From a virus, in the IMG/VR virus record IMGVR_UViG_3300025127_000336, positions 1 through 21,592 of that record: a DNA stretch of 21,592 nt. One strand, written 5' to 3'. This document shows positions 13,168 through 21,592 of this stretch, one piece after another. The translations under genes and the position numbers were made by a program. Within the stretch, counting starts at the first letter, position 1. Each line of letters begins with the position of its first letter. The notes below the pieces were generated by a model, which searched no databases, was not told the DNA's origin, and worked only from the letters and a program-made list of their open reading frames with translations.

Positions 13168-13508
13168 TGGCTAATAGTTTTAAAAATAAAAAAGTAGATT
13201 TAACTACAACAGATTTAACAACTTTGTATACAGTGCCAACTGCAACTACGACTGTTGTAAAATCATTGTTGGTATCTGAGGATGCTGGATCAGGAAGTAC
13301 AATAACAATAACTTTAGTAAATTCTAGTGGCACTATATTTAATTTATTTAAAGATAAAGCTATAGGGTCCAAAGCAACAACAGAACTTTTAACTCAACCT
13401 CTTGTTATGGAGGAGAGTGAGGTGCTTAAAGTACAAGCTGCTGACGCGAACGAGCTGCACGTCATAGCTTCTATATTAGAAATACAGCCAAGAGAGGTAA
13501 CAACATAG
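13167..13508 (+). CDS. 113-aa small beta-rich virion protein (paralogue of the 130-aa protein at 3200)
   Basis: The order of strands LTTTDLTTLYTV, VVKSLLVSEDAG, TITITLVNSSG, TELLTQPLVMEESEVL and ELHVIASILEI parallels the 130-aa protein at 3200-3592, with a shorter middle loop. Its start overlaps the preceding TAA and lacks its own ribosome site within 25 bases, so it probably depends on coupled re-initiation. Its TAG overlaps the GTG of the next gene. The C-terminus adds QPREVTT. It is likely a small virion protein with a fold shared by tail or decoration proteins. Which structure it decorates is unknown. Confidence 0.6.
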   Translation: MANSFKNKKVDLTTTDLTTLYTVPTATTTVVKSLLVSEDAGSGSTITITLVNSSGTIFNLFKDKAIGSKATTELLTQPLVMEESEVLKVQAADANELHVIASILEIQPREVTT

Positions 13509-13687
13509 TGAAAGACATACCAATAATAGAACCAAAAGAGATTATAACAACGATAACAAATATGAAAACAGGCGAAAAATATAAAGATGATAATGAATGG
13601 AAATCAAAGGGAATACCAGAATCTGACATAAGAAAAGACGTTAGGGTTATCATGCCTAGCCTTGATTTATTTGGAGAAACAAAATAG
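13508..13687 (+). CDS. 59-aa small conserved protein, GTG start
   Basis: I chose the GTG at 13508 because it overlaps the previous stop (TAGTG), has GAGAGG 11 bases upstream, and no ATG gives a longer product. The protein reads MKDIPIIEPKEIITTITNMK, then TGEKYKDDNEWKSKGIPESD, then a strand-like RKDVRVIMPSLDLFGETK. A phage-type small protein with a beta-hairpin and TGExYxxxxEW motif is all that can be said. The frame is kept open by typical codons and is flanked by tightly spaced genes. The function is unknown. Confidence 0.6.
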   Translation: MKDIPIIEPKEIITTITNMKTGEKYKDDNEWKSKGIPESDIRKDVRVIMPSLDLFGETK

Positions 13688-13696
13688 AATAGTACA

Positions 13697-15196
13697 ATGG
13701 CCATTACAAACGCACAGCAATACAAACAACTCGTAAACCCACCGATGAAAGGTAATAAAAGACCTGGGTATCGTGGTGATGATGCAGCTTATTCAACGGG
13801 AGCTGCACAAATGGGTAGAGCAGATCCAGGGACTCGTTCTGGAGGACCTTCAGGGGGACCTGATAGAGGAGGAAGAGATGATGTAGTTACAGCAGGTGCT
13901 TTAAGAAGAAATCAATTAGCTTTAGAAAATATGGCGTATAAAAGAGGTCAAGCAGAATTAGATAATCTTAAAATAGCAGATACAAGATTTCCTGCATTTT
14001 TTCCAGGTAGTACACTTTTAAATATAGGTTTAGGAGCTACAACAAAACGTAGACAAAAAATGTTGGATAGAAATGTAGATTATTTTAAAAATTTATCAGG
14101 AATAGAAAATAAAGGTTATCCTAAAACAGCGGAGGGATATAGACAATACATGAAAGACAGATTAGCGGGTAAAATAGATGCTGCTGGTAATACTATAATG
14201 ACAGACGGTGATGACCCTCAACAACCTATTATACCTGTAGATACAATATTTAACACGGACCAAGAAACAGAAACAGAAGAAGAAGCTGAAGGTTTAAGAT
14301 TAGCATTTAGAGCTAATGGTGGTATCATAGGTGGTTTATCTGACGGTCAAATAGACGAGATGGGTAGACAGATGTACGGTCTAGGTAAACTTGTTAAGAA
14401 AGCAACAAGAGCAGTTAAAAAAATTGTAAAGTCACCGATAGGTAAAGCTGCATTAATAGCTGGTGGAGGTTATTTATTAGGAGGTGGCACTGTGTTTAAT
14501 AAAGCATTACCTGGTATAGGAACTGGTGGAGGTTTTTCTTTTAGAAATATATTACCAAATTTAATAGGAGTTAAAGAATCAGGTGGAGTAGGAGTAGGTT
14601 TTGAAGGCATACTAGGTAAACTTGGATTAACAAAAGGTTTTGGTTCAGCAATGCCAACAGCTTTAAGTGGTATATTAGGAGCATCAGTAGCAGCAGGATT
14701 ACTAACACCTGAACAAGAAGAGCAAGCACAACAATTAGCAGACGAAACTGGATTTAGTATAGAAGAAGCTAGAAACTCCATTTTACAAGCTGCAAAAGAA
14801 AATTATGCTATGGACTTTAGAGCAAGAGGTTTTAAAGCAGATGGTGGTAGAATAGAATATCAAGAAGGTTCAAAAGAACCAGTAGCTAAGAAGACTATGC
14901 CATTATTAGATATGGGTGGTATGGAAAAAGATTATAGAGAAGATGGTGGATTTGTACCGATAGGTAGAATGGAAAAAGCGGATGATGTACCTGCAAGATT
15001 GTCTAAGAATGAATTTGTATTTACGGCTGATGCCGTTAGAAATGCAGGTGACGGAGATGTGGACAAAGGCGCAGAAGTTATGTATAACATGATGAAGAAC
15101 CTCGAATCCGGAGGTGACGTATCTGAAGAATCGCAAGGATTAGAAGGCGCAAGAAGAATGTTTCAAACATCACAAAGATTAGAGGAAGTATTATAA
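13697..15196 (+). CDS. Putative internal virion protein, 499 aa
   Basis: The N-terminal 60 residues are polar and Gly/Arg-rich (GNKRPGYRGDD, SGGPSGGPDRGGRDD). A helical part follows (65-160), then an acidic stretch (DQETETEEEAE, 188-198). Next is ANGGIIGGLSDG and a hydrophobic, glycine-rich region (247-338) with KAALIAGGGYLLGGG and ALSGILGASVAAGLL that could insert in or cross a membrane. The end carries ADGGRIEYQEG (381-391), EDGGFVPIG and a conserved block VPARLSKNEFVFTADAVRNA (431-450), whose relatives I know from phage virion proteins. It heads a run of four genes that end in a giant protein, a layout typical of DNA-ejection proteins. The exact role is unproven. It ends in TAATG. Confidence 0.5.
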   Translation: MAITNAQQYKQLVNPPMKGNKRPGYRGDDAAYSTGAAQMGRADPGTRSGGPSGGPDRGGRDDVVTAGALRRNQLALENMAYKRGQAELDNLKIADTRFPAFFPGSTLLNIGLGATTKRRQKMLDRNVDYFKNLSGIENKGYPKTAEGYRQYMKDRLAGKIDAAGNTIMTDGDDPQQPIIPVDTIFNTDQETETEEEAEGLRLAFRANGGIIGGLSDGQIDEMGRQMYGLGKLVKKATRAVKKIVKSPIGKAALIAGGGYLLGGGTVFNKALPGIGTGGGFSFRNILPNLIGVKESGGVGVGFEGILGKLGLTKGFGSAMPTALSGILGASVAAGLLTPEQEEQAQQLADETGFSIEEARNSILQAAKENYAMDFRARGFKADGGRIEYQEGSKEPVAKKTMPLLDMGGMEKDYREDGGFVPIGRMEKADDVPARLSKNEFVFTADAVRNAGDGDVDKGAEVMYNMMKNLESGGDVSEESQGLEGARRMFQTSQRLEEVL

Positions 15197-16341
15197 TGGC
15201 TGTTCAAACTGTACAAAATATACCTGCAGATTTTATTAAAAATTTAGGAGTAGATTTAGGAAAACAAATTACGGCACAGTCAGGTGTGCCTACAGTATCG
15301 GTTGGATTAGCAGGCATATCACAACAACCTGGTGAATCACCTGAAGATTTTGCAGCTAGACAACAAGCGGCAAGAGAATTTACAACAAGACAAGAAAGTT
15401 TAGCAGGCCTTGCACCAACAGTTGCAGGTCAAGACGTACTACAACAAACAGCAACTAGATTAGGAGCAGAGGCTGCAGGAATAGATCCAACCACTGGACA
15501 AAAAACTGGGTTAGCTTCTTTTGAACCATTTTTAAATCAAGCACAAACACAAGCACAAGTTGCTGCTGGATTAGGAACACAGGCTCTTGGACAATTAGGA
15601 ACAGCAGGAGCAACACTAGGTGGTGTGCCACTAGGAGCACAAGCTTTTCAACAAGACGTATCTCAATTTATGTCCCCATATCAATCACAAGTGATTGATG
15701 CAACACTACAAGAATTTGATCGTAACAAAGCTATACAAGAACAGCAGATACGAGATCAACAAGCAGCTTTGGGTGCGCTCGGCAGTGGTCGAGCGGGAGT
15801 GCAACTCGCAGAGTTTGGCACAGGGGCTGCGAGAGAACGTGCATTATTACAAGCCGGTCTCTTGCAACAAGGATTTAATCAAGCTTCAGCACAAAGACAA
15901 CAGGACATACAAAATAGATTTGGTTTAGGTCAGGCGCAAGCTGGGATTGCAAGTCAAACACAAGGTTTAGGTGCTTTTCAATCTGGATTAGCTGGTCAAC
16001 AAGCACAACTTGGTGGAATTTTACAAGGATTACAAGGAACAGATATTTCACGTTTAGGTCAGTTGGGCGCACTGAACCAAGCGCAAGAACAAGCAAGAAG
16101 AGATGCAGAAAGAGAAGCAGCAAGACAAGCTACATTCTTACCACAAGAAAGGTTAGATAGATTTGCTGGTCAAGTAACAGGATTGATGGGTGGTTATCCT
16201 GGTCAAACACAAACAACAAACATACCTAACCCTACACCATTACAAACTGCATTAGGAGTTGGTACTACACTTGCTGGTATTTATAGTGGATTAAAAACAG
16301 GAGACCCAGGTTTCTTTAAAAACCTTACAAAGGGAATCTAA
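15196..16341 (+). CDS. Putative DNA-ejection / internal virion protein, Gln/Ala-rich
   Basis: This 381-aa protein is very rich in Gln and Ala, with long helical stretches. Residues 158-176 read FMSPYQSQVIDATLQEFDR. Together with IQEQQIRDQQAALGALGSGR and VQLAEFGTGAARERALLQ (to about 219) they form a block I recognise as strongly conserved in marine phage ejection-type proteins. The C-terminal 349-366 (LQTALGVGTTLAGIYSGL) is a moderately hydrophobic helix. Gln/Ala-rich, helix-forming, membrane-active proteins of this size are typical of podovirus proteins injected with the genome (P22 gp7/gp16/gp20 type). AGAGGA at 15181-15186 and a TAATG overlap drive translation. The codons in 15770-15850 are unusually GC-rich for this window. 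Confidence 0.55.
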   Translation: MAVQTVQNIPADFIKNLGVDLGKQITAQSGVPTVSVGLAGISQQPGESPEDFAARQQAAREFTTRQESLAGLAPTVAGQDVLQQTATRLGAEAAGIDPTTGQKTGLASFEPFLNQAQTQAQVAAGLGTQALGQLGTAGATLGGVPLGAQAFQQDVSQFMSPYQSQVIDATLQEFDRNKAIQEQQIRDQQAALGALGSGRAGVQLAEFGTGAARERALLQAGLLQQGFNQASAQRQQDIQNRFGLGQAQAGIASQTQGLGAFQSGLAGQQAQLGGILQGLQGTDISRLGQLGALNQAQEQARRDAEREAARQATFLPQERLDRFAGQVTGLMGGYPGQTQTTNIPNPTPLQTALGVGTTLAGIYSGLKTGDPGFFKNLTKGI

Positions 16342-16342
16342 T

Positions 16343-17431
16343 ATGAGCAGAACACTTAAAAGACCAATGTTTAGAATGGGTGGTGCAACAGGAACTGGCA
16401 TTACATCTGGTTTAGATAGAAAACCTTTTCAACAAGGAACTGATCCATATGACAGAGCTATGAAAACCACAGAAAGATTTATGACAGACATGGATAGATT
16501 TAGAGGTGAAACGCCAGCGTTTGCACCAAGTGCGTTACCAGGTTTCTTAACACAGTTTGGTTTAAATTTATTATCACAATCACCACAAGGTAACATATTT
16601 CAAACAGCTGCGACAGCCGCTAAAGAACCTTTTCAAACATTTCAAGCATCAACTTTAAGAAGACAAGAAGATATAGCTGACAGAAGAGATGATATATTTG
16701 GCACGGCTCTTGCATCAGAGTATGATTTAGAAGCACAAAGAATTAAAAGTCAAGGTCAGTCTGATGATGATAGAAAAACACCAGAAGTAGAACGTGGTAT
16801 TATTGAAGATGCACAAAATAATATATTTGCAGCAAGAGATATATTAAAAAATAAAAACTCTACAAAAGAACAAATACAAAATGCAGAAAGAACTATTAAA
16901 GTAAATCAAAATGTTCTTGTAAAAGAATTAGGGGTGCCAGCAGAGTACGCTGCAATCATATCTTCTGCAGAGTTATTTGATGCTGAAATGGACGCTGTTG
17001 TTGCAACATTTAATGACAAAAATCAAAAATTAGCAGAAGAATATATGAAAGATAATCCAGACGTTCCAGTAACAGAAGTTTTAAAAATTTATCCACAAAT
17101 AGAAGTTGGTTCTGCAAAAGCAAGAGCCCTTACAATAGAAGATTTAAAAAATAGATTCTTTTATGCAGAAGGTGGTAGAGCAGGGTTCAAACTGGGAACA
17201 CCTGACCCAATGATGGAATCTGTTGCAAAGCAACCAAAAGGTGAGGTACAAGAATTATCCTACACAGAACTTAGATCAAGACTACCACAAGAAATTTCAA
17301 ATGATATTGTTATGCTTTTAGCCAACAGCAAACAAGCATTAATAGATTTTGCTAACATTCAAACAACAGAGGATATCGCTAGTTTCAATCAACAATATGA
17401 CGTGAACTTGTCAATGCCATCGGGAGCGTAG
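16343..17431 (+). CDS. Putative virion protein, 362 aa, with AEGGRAGF motif
   Basis: It opens with MSRTLKRPMFRMGGATGTGI, a start I have seen in many marine phage proteins. Residues 35-135 are helical and hydrophilic (LPGFLTQFGLNLLSQSPQG, then a run ending in FQTFQASTLRRQEDIADRRD). Residues 150-260 are a long charged helical region. At 273-286 there is FYAEGGRAGFKLG, similar to FKADGGRIEYQEG in the 499-aa protein. The remainder is a compact C-terminal domain (about 300-362). There is no enzyme or membrane motif. It sits between the Gln-rich protein and the giant gene, with one base before its start and TAGATG at its end, so a joint assembly role with these ejection-type proteins is likely. The function is otherwise unknown. 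Confidence 0.5.
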   Translation: MSRTLKRPMFRMGGATGTGITSGLDRKPFQQGTDPYDRAMKTTERFMTDMDRFRGETPAFAPSALPGFLTQFGLNLLSQSPQGNIFQTAATAAKEPFQTFQASTLRRQEDIADRRDDIFGTALASEYDLEAQRIKSQGQSDDDRKTPEVERGIIEDAQNNIFAARDILKNKNSTKEQIQNAERTIKVNQNVLVKELGVPAEYAAIISSAELFDAEMDAVVATFNDKNQKLAEEYMKDNPDVPVTEVLKIYPQIEVGSAKARALTIEDLKNRFFYAEGGRAGFKLGTPDPMMESVAKQPKGEVQELSYTELRSRLPQEISNDIVMLLANSKQALIDFANIQTTEDIASFNQQYDVNLSMPSGA

Positions 17432-20400
17432 ATGGAACCTTTTAATAAAAGAAAAATTATCTTAGATCAAGATCAAGTCAAAGAGACACTTACATCCTCT
17501 TTACAAAAAACACTTACCAAACAAAAGAAACCTGTAAAATTTACATGGGAAGGTCTTAAAAATTTTAGCAAAGTATTTACCACAAATCCTTTCGACAAGA
17601 TGAGAAATGAAAGACTCATGGAGTTGATGGACAACAAAGATAAACCAAAAGAAAAAGACTATATAGATTTTTTTGAGGACATGGAAAAATCTATATATGG
17701 TGCTGTACAAAATATAGGTTACTCATTTGGTGATCTTATTACTACTGGTATTGATGCAGCAGCTGATACTAACCTTACAGAAAGATTAGATAAGATTTAT
17801 GATGAAAGTAAAATAGATGACCCTGAAACATTATTAGGGACAGTAAATAAAGTTCTGATTGAATATGGTCTACCAGGTGGTGCCGTATTTAAAGTAATGA
17901 ATAGAGCTAAAAAATTACTCAAGGCTAAAAAGGTAAAAGATACATCAATAGCTGCAGGCACTGCAGGAACTAAGATAGCTAATATTGCAAAACGATCTGG
18001 TTATATGGCAGCTGCTTTTGGTGCAACAGATTTTATCACGTCAGGTGCAAGACAAAGAAAGGGTGATGAACCACTGATTATGGACCTTGAAAGTGAGGAG
18101 GGTTTAGATGGTCAAGATTTGGCACTTACTAGATTTAGAAATAAAATTAGATTTGGTGCCGAAGGAACTTTAATAGGTGCATTGTTTCCCTTAATGGGTA
18201 AACCACTTGCTAAAGTTGCAACGTTTGGTGCAAAGTATGGATTGATGAAACCAGCAGGCTACGCACTACGAGGTGTTGATACATTAGCTGTTAGACCTGC
18301 AACATATCTTTTATCAAGAATACCAGGGTCCACAGCTGCTGGTAAAGGTATAAGAAATGCAAGTAGCTATGTCGTAGATAAAACATTATCTACAGTATTA
18401 ACTGGTAGTCCTAAAAAACAATTACCAGCGTTTGAAAAATGGAGAATGTTTTCAACAACAAGTGATGATCCATTACAAGCTAAATTAAAAAAAGTAGACA
18501 ACTTTTTATCTGCGTTTAGATCACTTGGTAAGTATACGGGTCTTGGTTATCAACTTACGTCAGAAGCACGAAGAGAAATAAAAGCAAGGGCGAGAACAAT
18601 AGAAAAATATTTAGAATCAATAGAAAAAAAGTCATATGATTTAGCCAAAGGTTTTGAAGGTATGTATAACACAGCCACTACATCACCTGCAAGTAAAGAC
18701 TATTATCTTGATCAAGTGCTCGCATATTTAAAAGGACAAATAAAAAAATCAGATTTACCAAAAACTCTTCAACAAACTGCTGAAGATTTAAATAAAGAGA
18801 TGATGAATACAAAACAAATCTTTGGTGAGTTATTACCAAAAGGTGATCTTAAAAATTTTATTTTAAATAATATTAAAACATACATGAGAAAGTCTTTCTC
18901 TATATTTACAAATCCAGAATACATGCCAGACCAGAAATTAAAAGATGGTGCAAAAGCATATATATTAAACAACGTTGTAAAAAGAAACAAAGACATAAGA
19001 GAAAGTGCAATCAATACTTTAAAAACATCTAAGATGACAGATGCACAAGCATTAGATGCCATGGCAGATTCTATGGTTCACAAAATTTTAATTAACACAA
19101 AAACAGATGGAGTTGATCCGTTAAAATTATTACAGAATGTAGCTAAAAATCAATTAAGATCTGATAAACTAATTAAGACTGGAGAAGAATTACCAGATGC
19201 AATTAAAAAATTATTGGGTGAAGAAAATAATTTAAAATCATCTGTGCTACAAACAACATCACATGCAATAACTCAAGCAGTTAACAAACAGACTTTAGAT
19301 AAATTAGCAAGAATAGGTTTAGATGAAGGATGGTTGTACAAATCAGAATCAGATGCAATTGCTAAAAAAGCTTTTGATGCATCAAAGATAGGTGATTTAC
19401 AAAGTTTAGGTATATTAAAAAGTAGTATATCTAAATTATATGCCTCTGCAGATATGGCAAAGGCTATAAAAGGTGCACCAGGTAAATTAGATGGTTTATT
19501 ACAAAGTTCTGCATACAGAAATATGCTACAATTTAAAGTAGCAACACAGTTTGGTAAAACAGTTCTTTCACCTGCAACACAAGTTAGAAACGTAACTTCT
19601 GCTAGTATGTTTCCGTTAGCTAATGGCCATATTGGTGGTAGATCCTCTGTAACAGAATCTATTAGAATGGTTATAGATGATATATTTGGTGCAGGTCAAT
19701 TAATTGATGAGACTAAATTTATAAAAAATTTAGAAAATAAGATACGTCTTGGTGTTATTGATGAAAACATTGTAGCGTCAGAATTAAAAGCCGTACTAAA
19801 AGATATTAAAGCTGGTGCAAAAGTTAAGAACATGGACAGTTTACTTGCAAGACTAGCAGAGTCGAGAATGTTAAAAACAGCCACAAGGATATACGCTGGA
19901 GGTGATAACTTGTGGAAGTGGTATGGCCACGAATATGTAAAATCACAAATGAAATCTATCTACAAAAACGTAGATGATATTGCACGATGGACCAAAGAGA
20001 TTGTTGGTAGAGATTTTGACAGAGTCAATACGTTTACAGGTAAACTAAAAACATTTGATGAAGCTTTAGATGAAGCAGCTGCATGGCAGATAAGAAACAC
20101 ATATCCAACATACAGTAAAGTACCTGAAGTTATACAAAATTTAAGAAAGCTACCATTTGGTAACTTCGTATCGTTTCCTGCAGAGATGATTAGAACAACA
20201 TACAACATATTAAGTTTAGGATTAAAAGAAGCTACATCATCAAATGCAAATCTAAGACAGATGGGTTACAGGAGATTAATAGGTTCACTAGTTACTTTAG
20301 GTGGTGCAGAAAAAGCCGTATCTACGATAGGTCAAAACTTAACAGGTGTAACTATGGAACAGATAGATGCATACAAAAGAAGTTTATCAGCACCGTGGGA

Positions 20401-21592
20401 TTCAAGAGCTGCAATTATACCAATTAACAAATGGAAAGATGGTGTTGGTAAAGCGATTAACTTTTCATACTTTAGTCCGTACGATGTTGTAAAACAACCT
20501 TTTGGTGCTGCATTAAAAACATTAGAAGAAGGTAAAGTAAGACAAGAAGATGCTGGTAATGTAGCATGGAATTTAATGTTAGGAGAAGATGGACCTGTAA
20601 GAAAACTTTTAGATCCATTTATATCAGAGGCAATCTTCTTTGAAAAAGTATTAGACACATTACCATCAGGAGTTGGATTCGGTGGTAGAGGTGGTGTAAC
20701 TAAAACAGGGTCAAGAGTATACTCAATCACGGACGACGGACCAGACGCTTTTATGAAAAGTTTGGTGCACATCATAGAAGGTGTTCAACCAACTGCAATC
20801 ACAACTGCAGGTAAACTTGTACAAGGTCTAGAGAAAGATCTTAAACGAGGTGGACAACCGGTAACATTACAAGATGAATTGCTTGCATTATTTTCAGGCA
20901 TAAGAATTATAAACGTAGACGTACCAAAAGCGATGCAGTTTAAAGTGACAGATTATCAAAAGAAATTTAGATCTGTTACACAAACAGAAAAATTATTTAG
21001 TTTAGAAAACTATCAGAACAGAGGACCACTTGTATTAGCTGATGAGTTTAGACAGATTCAAGACGAAACATTAAAAGTAAACAGAGAGTTTCATTTAATA
21101 TTAGAGGATGCATTAAAAACTGGTGTACCAAAAAGACAATTGTTAAAAATTTTAAGAGACAGAAGAATATCTTATGCAAAAGCAAAAAAATTATTAGATG
21201 GTAAGAACATACCATACACAGGATTTGAAGAACGTATGAAGAAAAGAGTAAAAGAAGCACAGATAGAAGCAAAAAGAAGAGGTGAAAATGAAACTGTTAA
21301 CAAAGAATATTTTTACCCTAAAAAATTATTTAGAGACATATTAAGAGAATACAAAAACAAAACTTTAAAAATAGAAGAACCAAATACAAGATTATTAGAA
21401 TTAGAAAAATTTAAAGAAAGCATATCAGGTGATCAAAGTGCCCTACCTGGTCAAGAAGAAACAAGACAATTAGCTGATATACAGACACCACCATTACCAA
21501 ATACACCAATGCCTATGGTACAAACAGCTAGAGCTAATGTGAATCCAAATACTAACTTGACACCAACACAAGAAGCTTTACTATCACCTGAA
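17432..21592 (+). CDS. Giant internal virion / ejection-type protein (partial, 3' end outside window)
   Basis: An uninterrupted frame from the ATG at 17432 (GGGAG five bases upstream, right after TAG 17429-17431) runs off the window after 1387 codons. The first 100 residues are charged. Segments at about 137-165 (VLIEYGLPGGAVFKVM), 171-204 (GYMAAAFGATDFITSG) and 240-267 (GTLIGALFPLMGKPLAKV) are amphipathic or hydrophobic. Residues 270-700 are long helical coils. A block near 704-735 (FGKTVLSPATQVRNVTSASM) and one near 819-836 (RIYAGGDNLWKWYGHEYV) resemble motifs in very large marine phage proteins. The end (from about 1210) is basic coiled helix and then Pro/Asn-rich. Size, helicity and position match the largest ejected protein of short-tailed phages. 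No lytic or polymerase motif is seen. A tape-measure protein is the main alternative. Confidence 0.55.
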   Translation, partial: MEPFNKRKIILDQDQVKETLTSSLQKTLTKQKKPVKFTWEGLKNFSKVFTTNPFDKMRNERLMELMDNKDKPKEKDYIDFFEDMEKSIYGAVQNIGYSFGDLITTGIDAAADTNLTERLDKIYDESKIDDPETLLGTVNKVLIEYGLPGGAVFKVMNRAKKLLKAKKVKDTSIAAGTAGTKIANIAKRSGYMAAAFGATDFITSGARQRKGDEPLIMDLESEEGLDGQDLALTRFRNKIRFGAEGTLIGALFPLMGKPLAKVATFGAKYGLMKPAGYALRGVDTLAVRPATYLLSRIPGSTAAGKGIRNASSYVVDKTLSTVLTGSPKKQLPAFEKWRMFSTTSDDPLQAKLKKVDNFLSAFRSLGKYTGLGYQLTSEARREIKARARTIEKYLESIEKKSYDLAKGFEGMYNTATTSPASKDYYLDQVLAYLKGQIKKSDLPKTLQQTAEDLNKEMMNTKQIFGELLPKGDLKNFILNNIKTYMRKSFSIFTNPEYMPDQKLKDGAKAYILNNVVKRNKDIRESAINTLKTSKMTDAQALDAMADSMVHKILINTKTDGVDPLKLLQNVAKNQLRSDKLIKTGEELPDAIKKLLGEENNLKSSVLQTTSHAITQAVNKQTLDKLARIGLDEGWLYKSESDAIAKKAFDASKIGDLQSLGILKSSISKLYASADMAKAIKGAPGKLDGLLQSSAYRNMLQFKVATQFGKTVLSPATQVRNVTSASMFPLANGHIGGRSSVTESIRMVIDDIFGAGQLIDETKFIKNLENKIRLGVIDENIVASELKAVLKDIKAGAKVKNMDSLLARLAESRMLKTATRIYAGGDNLWKWYGHEYVKSQMKSIYKNVDDIARWTKEIVGRDFDRVNTFTGKLKTFDEALDEAAAWQIRNTYPTYSKVPEVIQNLRKLPFGNFVSFPAEMIRTTYNILSLGLKEATSSNANLRQMGYRRLIGSLVTLGGAEKAVSTIGQNLTGVTMEQIDAYKRSLSAPWDSRAAIIPINKWKDGVGKAINFSYFSPYDVVKQPFGAALKTLEEGKVRQEDAGNVAWNLMLGEDGPVRKLLDPFISEAIFFEKVLDTLPSGVGFGGRGGVTKTGSRVYSITDDGPDAFMKSLVHIIEGVQPTAITTAGKLVQGLEKDLKRGGQPVTLQDELLALFSGIRIINVDVPKAMQFKVTDYQKKFRSVTQTEKLFSLENYQNRGPLVLADEFRQIQDETLKVNREFHLILEDALKTGVPKRQLLKILRDRRISYAKAKKLLDGKNIPYTGFEERMKKRVKEAQIEAKRRGENETVNKEYFYPKKLFRDILREYKNKTLKIEEPNTRLLELEKFKESISGDQSALPGQEETRQLADIQTPPLPNTPMPMVQTARANVNPNTNLTPTQEALLSPE

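Noticed and set aside
18769-21272. Several minus-strand frames of 60-150 residues under the giant gene
   Set aside because: The + strand frame is open for over 4 kb with phage-typical composition; the antisense frames have no ribosome sites and look like by-products of its codon use.

Overview
The window is a 21.6 kb piece of the structural (late) region of a tailed phage. Every gene I accept is on the + strand, packed with almost no gaps, in AT-rich DNA with A/T-ending codons. Several protein signatures look like those I know from uncultured marine phages and phages of SAR11-type bacteria: the GWG..W repeats with the LTGQSxxASxG array, the ATGENAGTWGTKTNTNL fibre head, the short (A/D)xGGR motif, and the FMSPYQ..VID block. 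A short-tailed (podovirus-like) marine phage with an alpha-proteobacterial host is my best reading. It rests on recognition and context, not on a search. No tRNA, CRISPR, integrase, IS element or replication gene is visible.

Region 1 (1-10595) runs from the 3' end of an upstream gene with Cys/His residues, through a probable head-tail adaptor (105-815), into tail-fibre and adhesin genes. These are a 150-aa structural protein, a 309-aa repeat protein, a 319-aa fibre, a 130-aa small virion protein, an 876-aa glycine-rich fibre, a 163-aa protein of unknown role and a 604-aa glycine-rich fibre. The two glycine-rich fibres are tandem paralogues. Three consecutive genes of the 2-oxoglutarate/Fe(II) oxygenase superfamily follow (8619-10595). 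A GC-rich hairpin with a T tract at 10612-10648 probably ends this unit.

Region 2 (10692-21592) begins with a 727-aa probable tail nozzle/tube protein. Four very small or small genes follow, linked by TAATG/TAGTG overlaps (42, 54, 113 and 59 aa). Then come three medium proteins (499, 381 and 362 aa) and one giant gene (at least 1387 codons) that runs off the window. The last four look like internal virion or DNA-ejection proteins.

The most interesting idea concerns the oxygenases. Three of them are encoded directly behind glycine-rich fibres that carry a recurrent NTPPxxPPQGN loop, so they may hydroxylate the phage's own adhesins. A second is that the two paralogous fibres end in TLTIS codons containing TTGACA, placed 16-17 bases before a TATAA-like -10 box. 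The promoters for the following genes may therefore be written into the fibre coding sequence. Other points are two styles of translational coupling, a pair of paralogous small virion proteins 10 kb apart, an A8 run in an oxygenase-oxygenase overlap, and an unusually GC-rich coding patch near 15770-15850.
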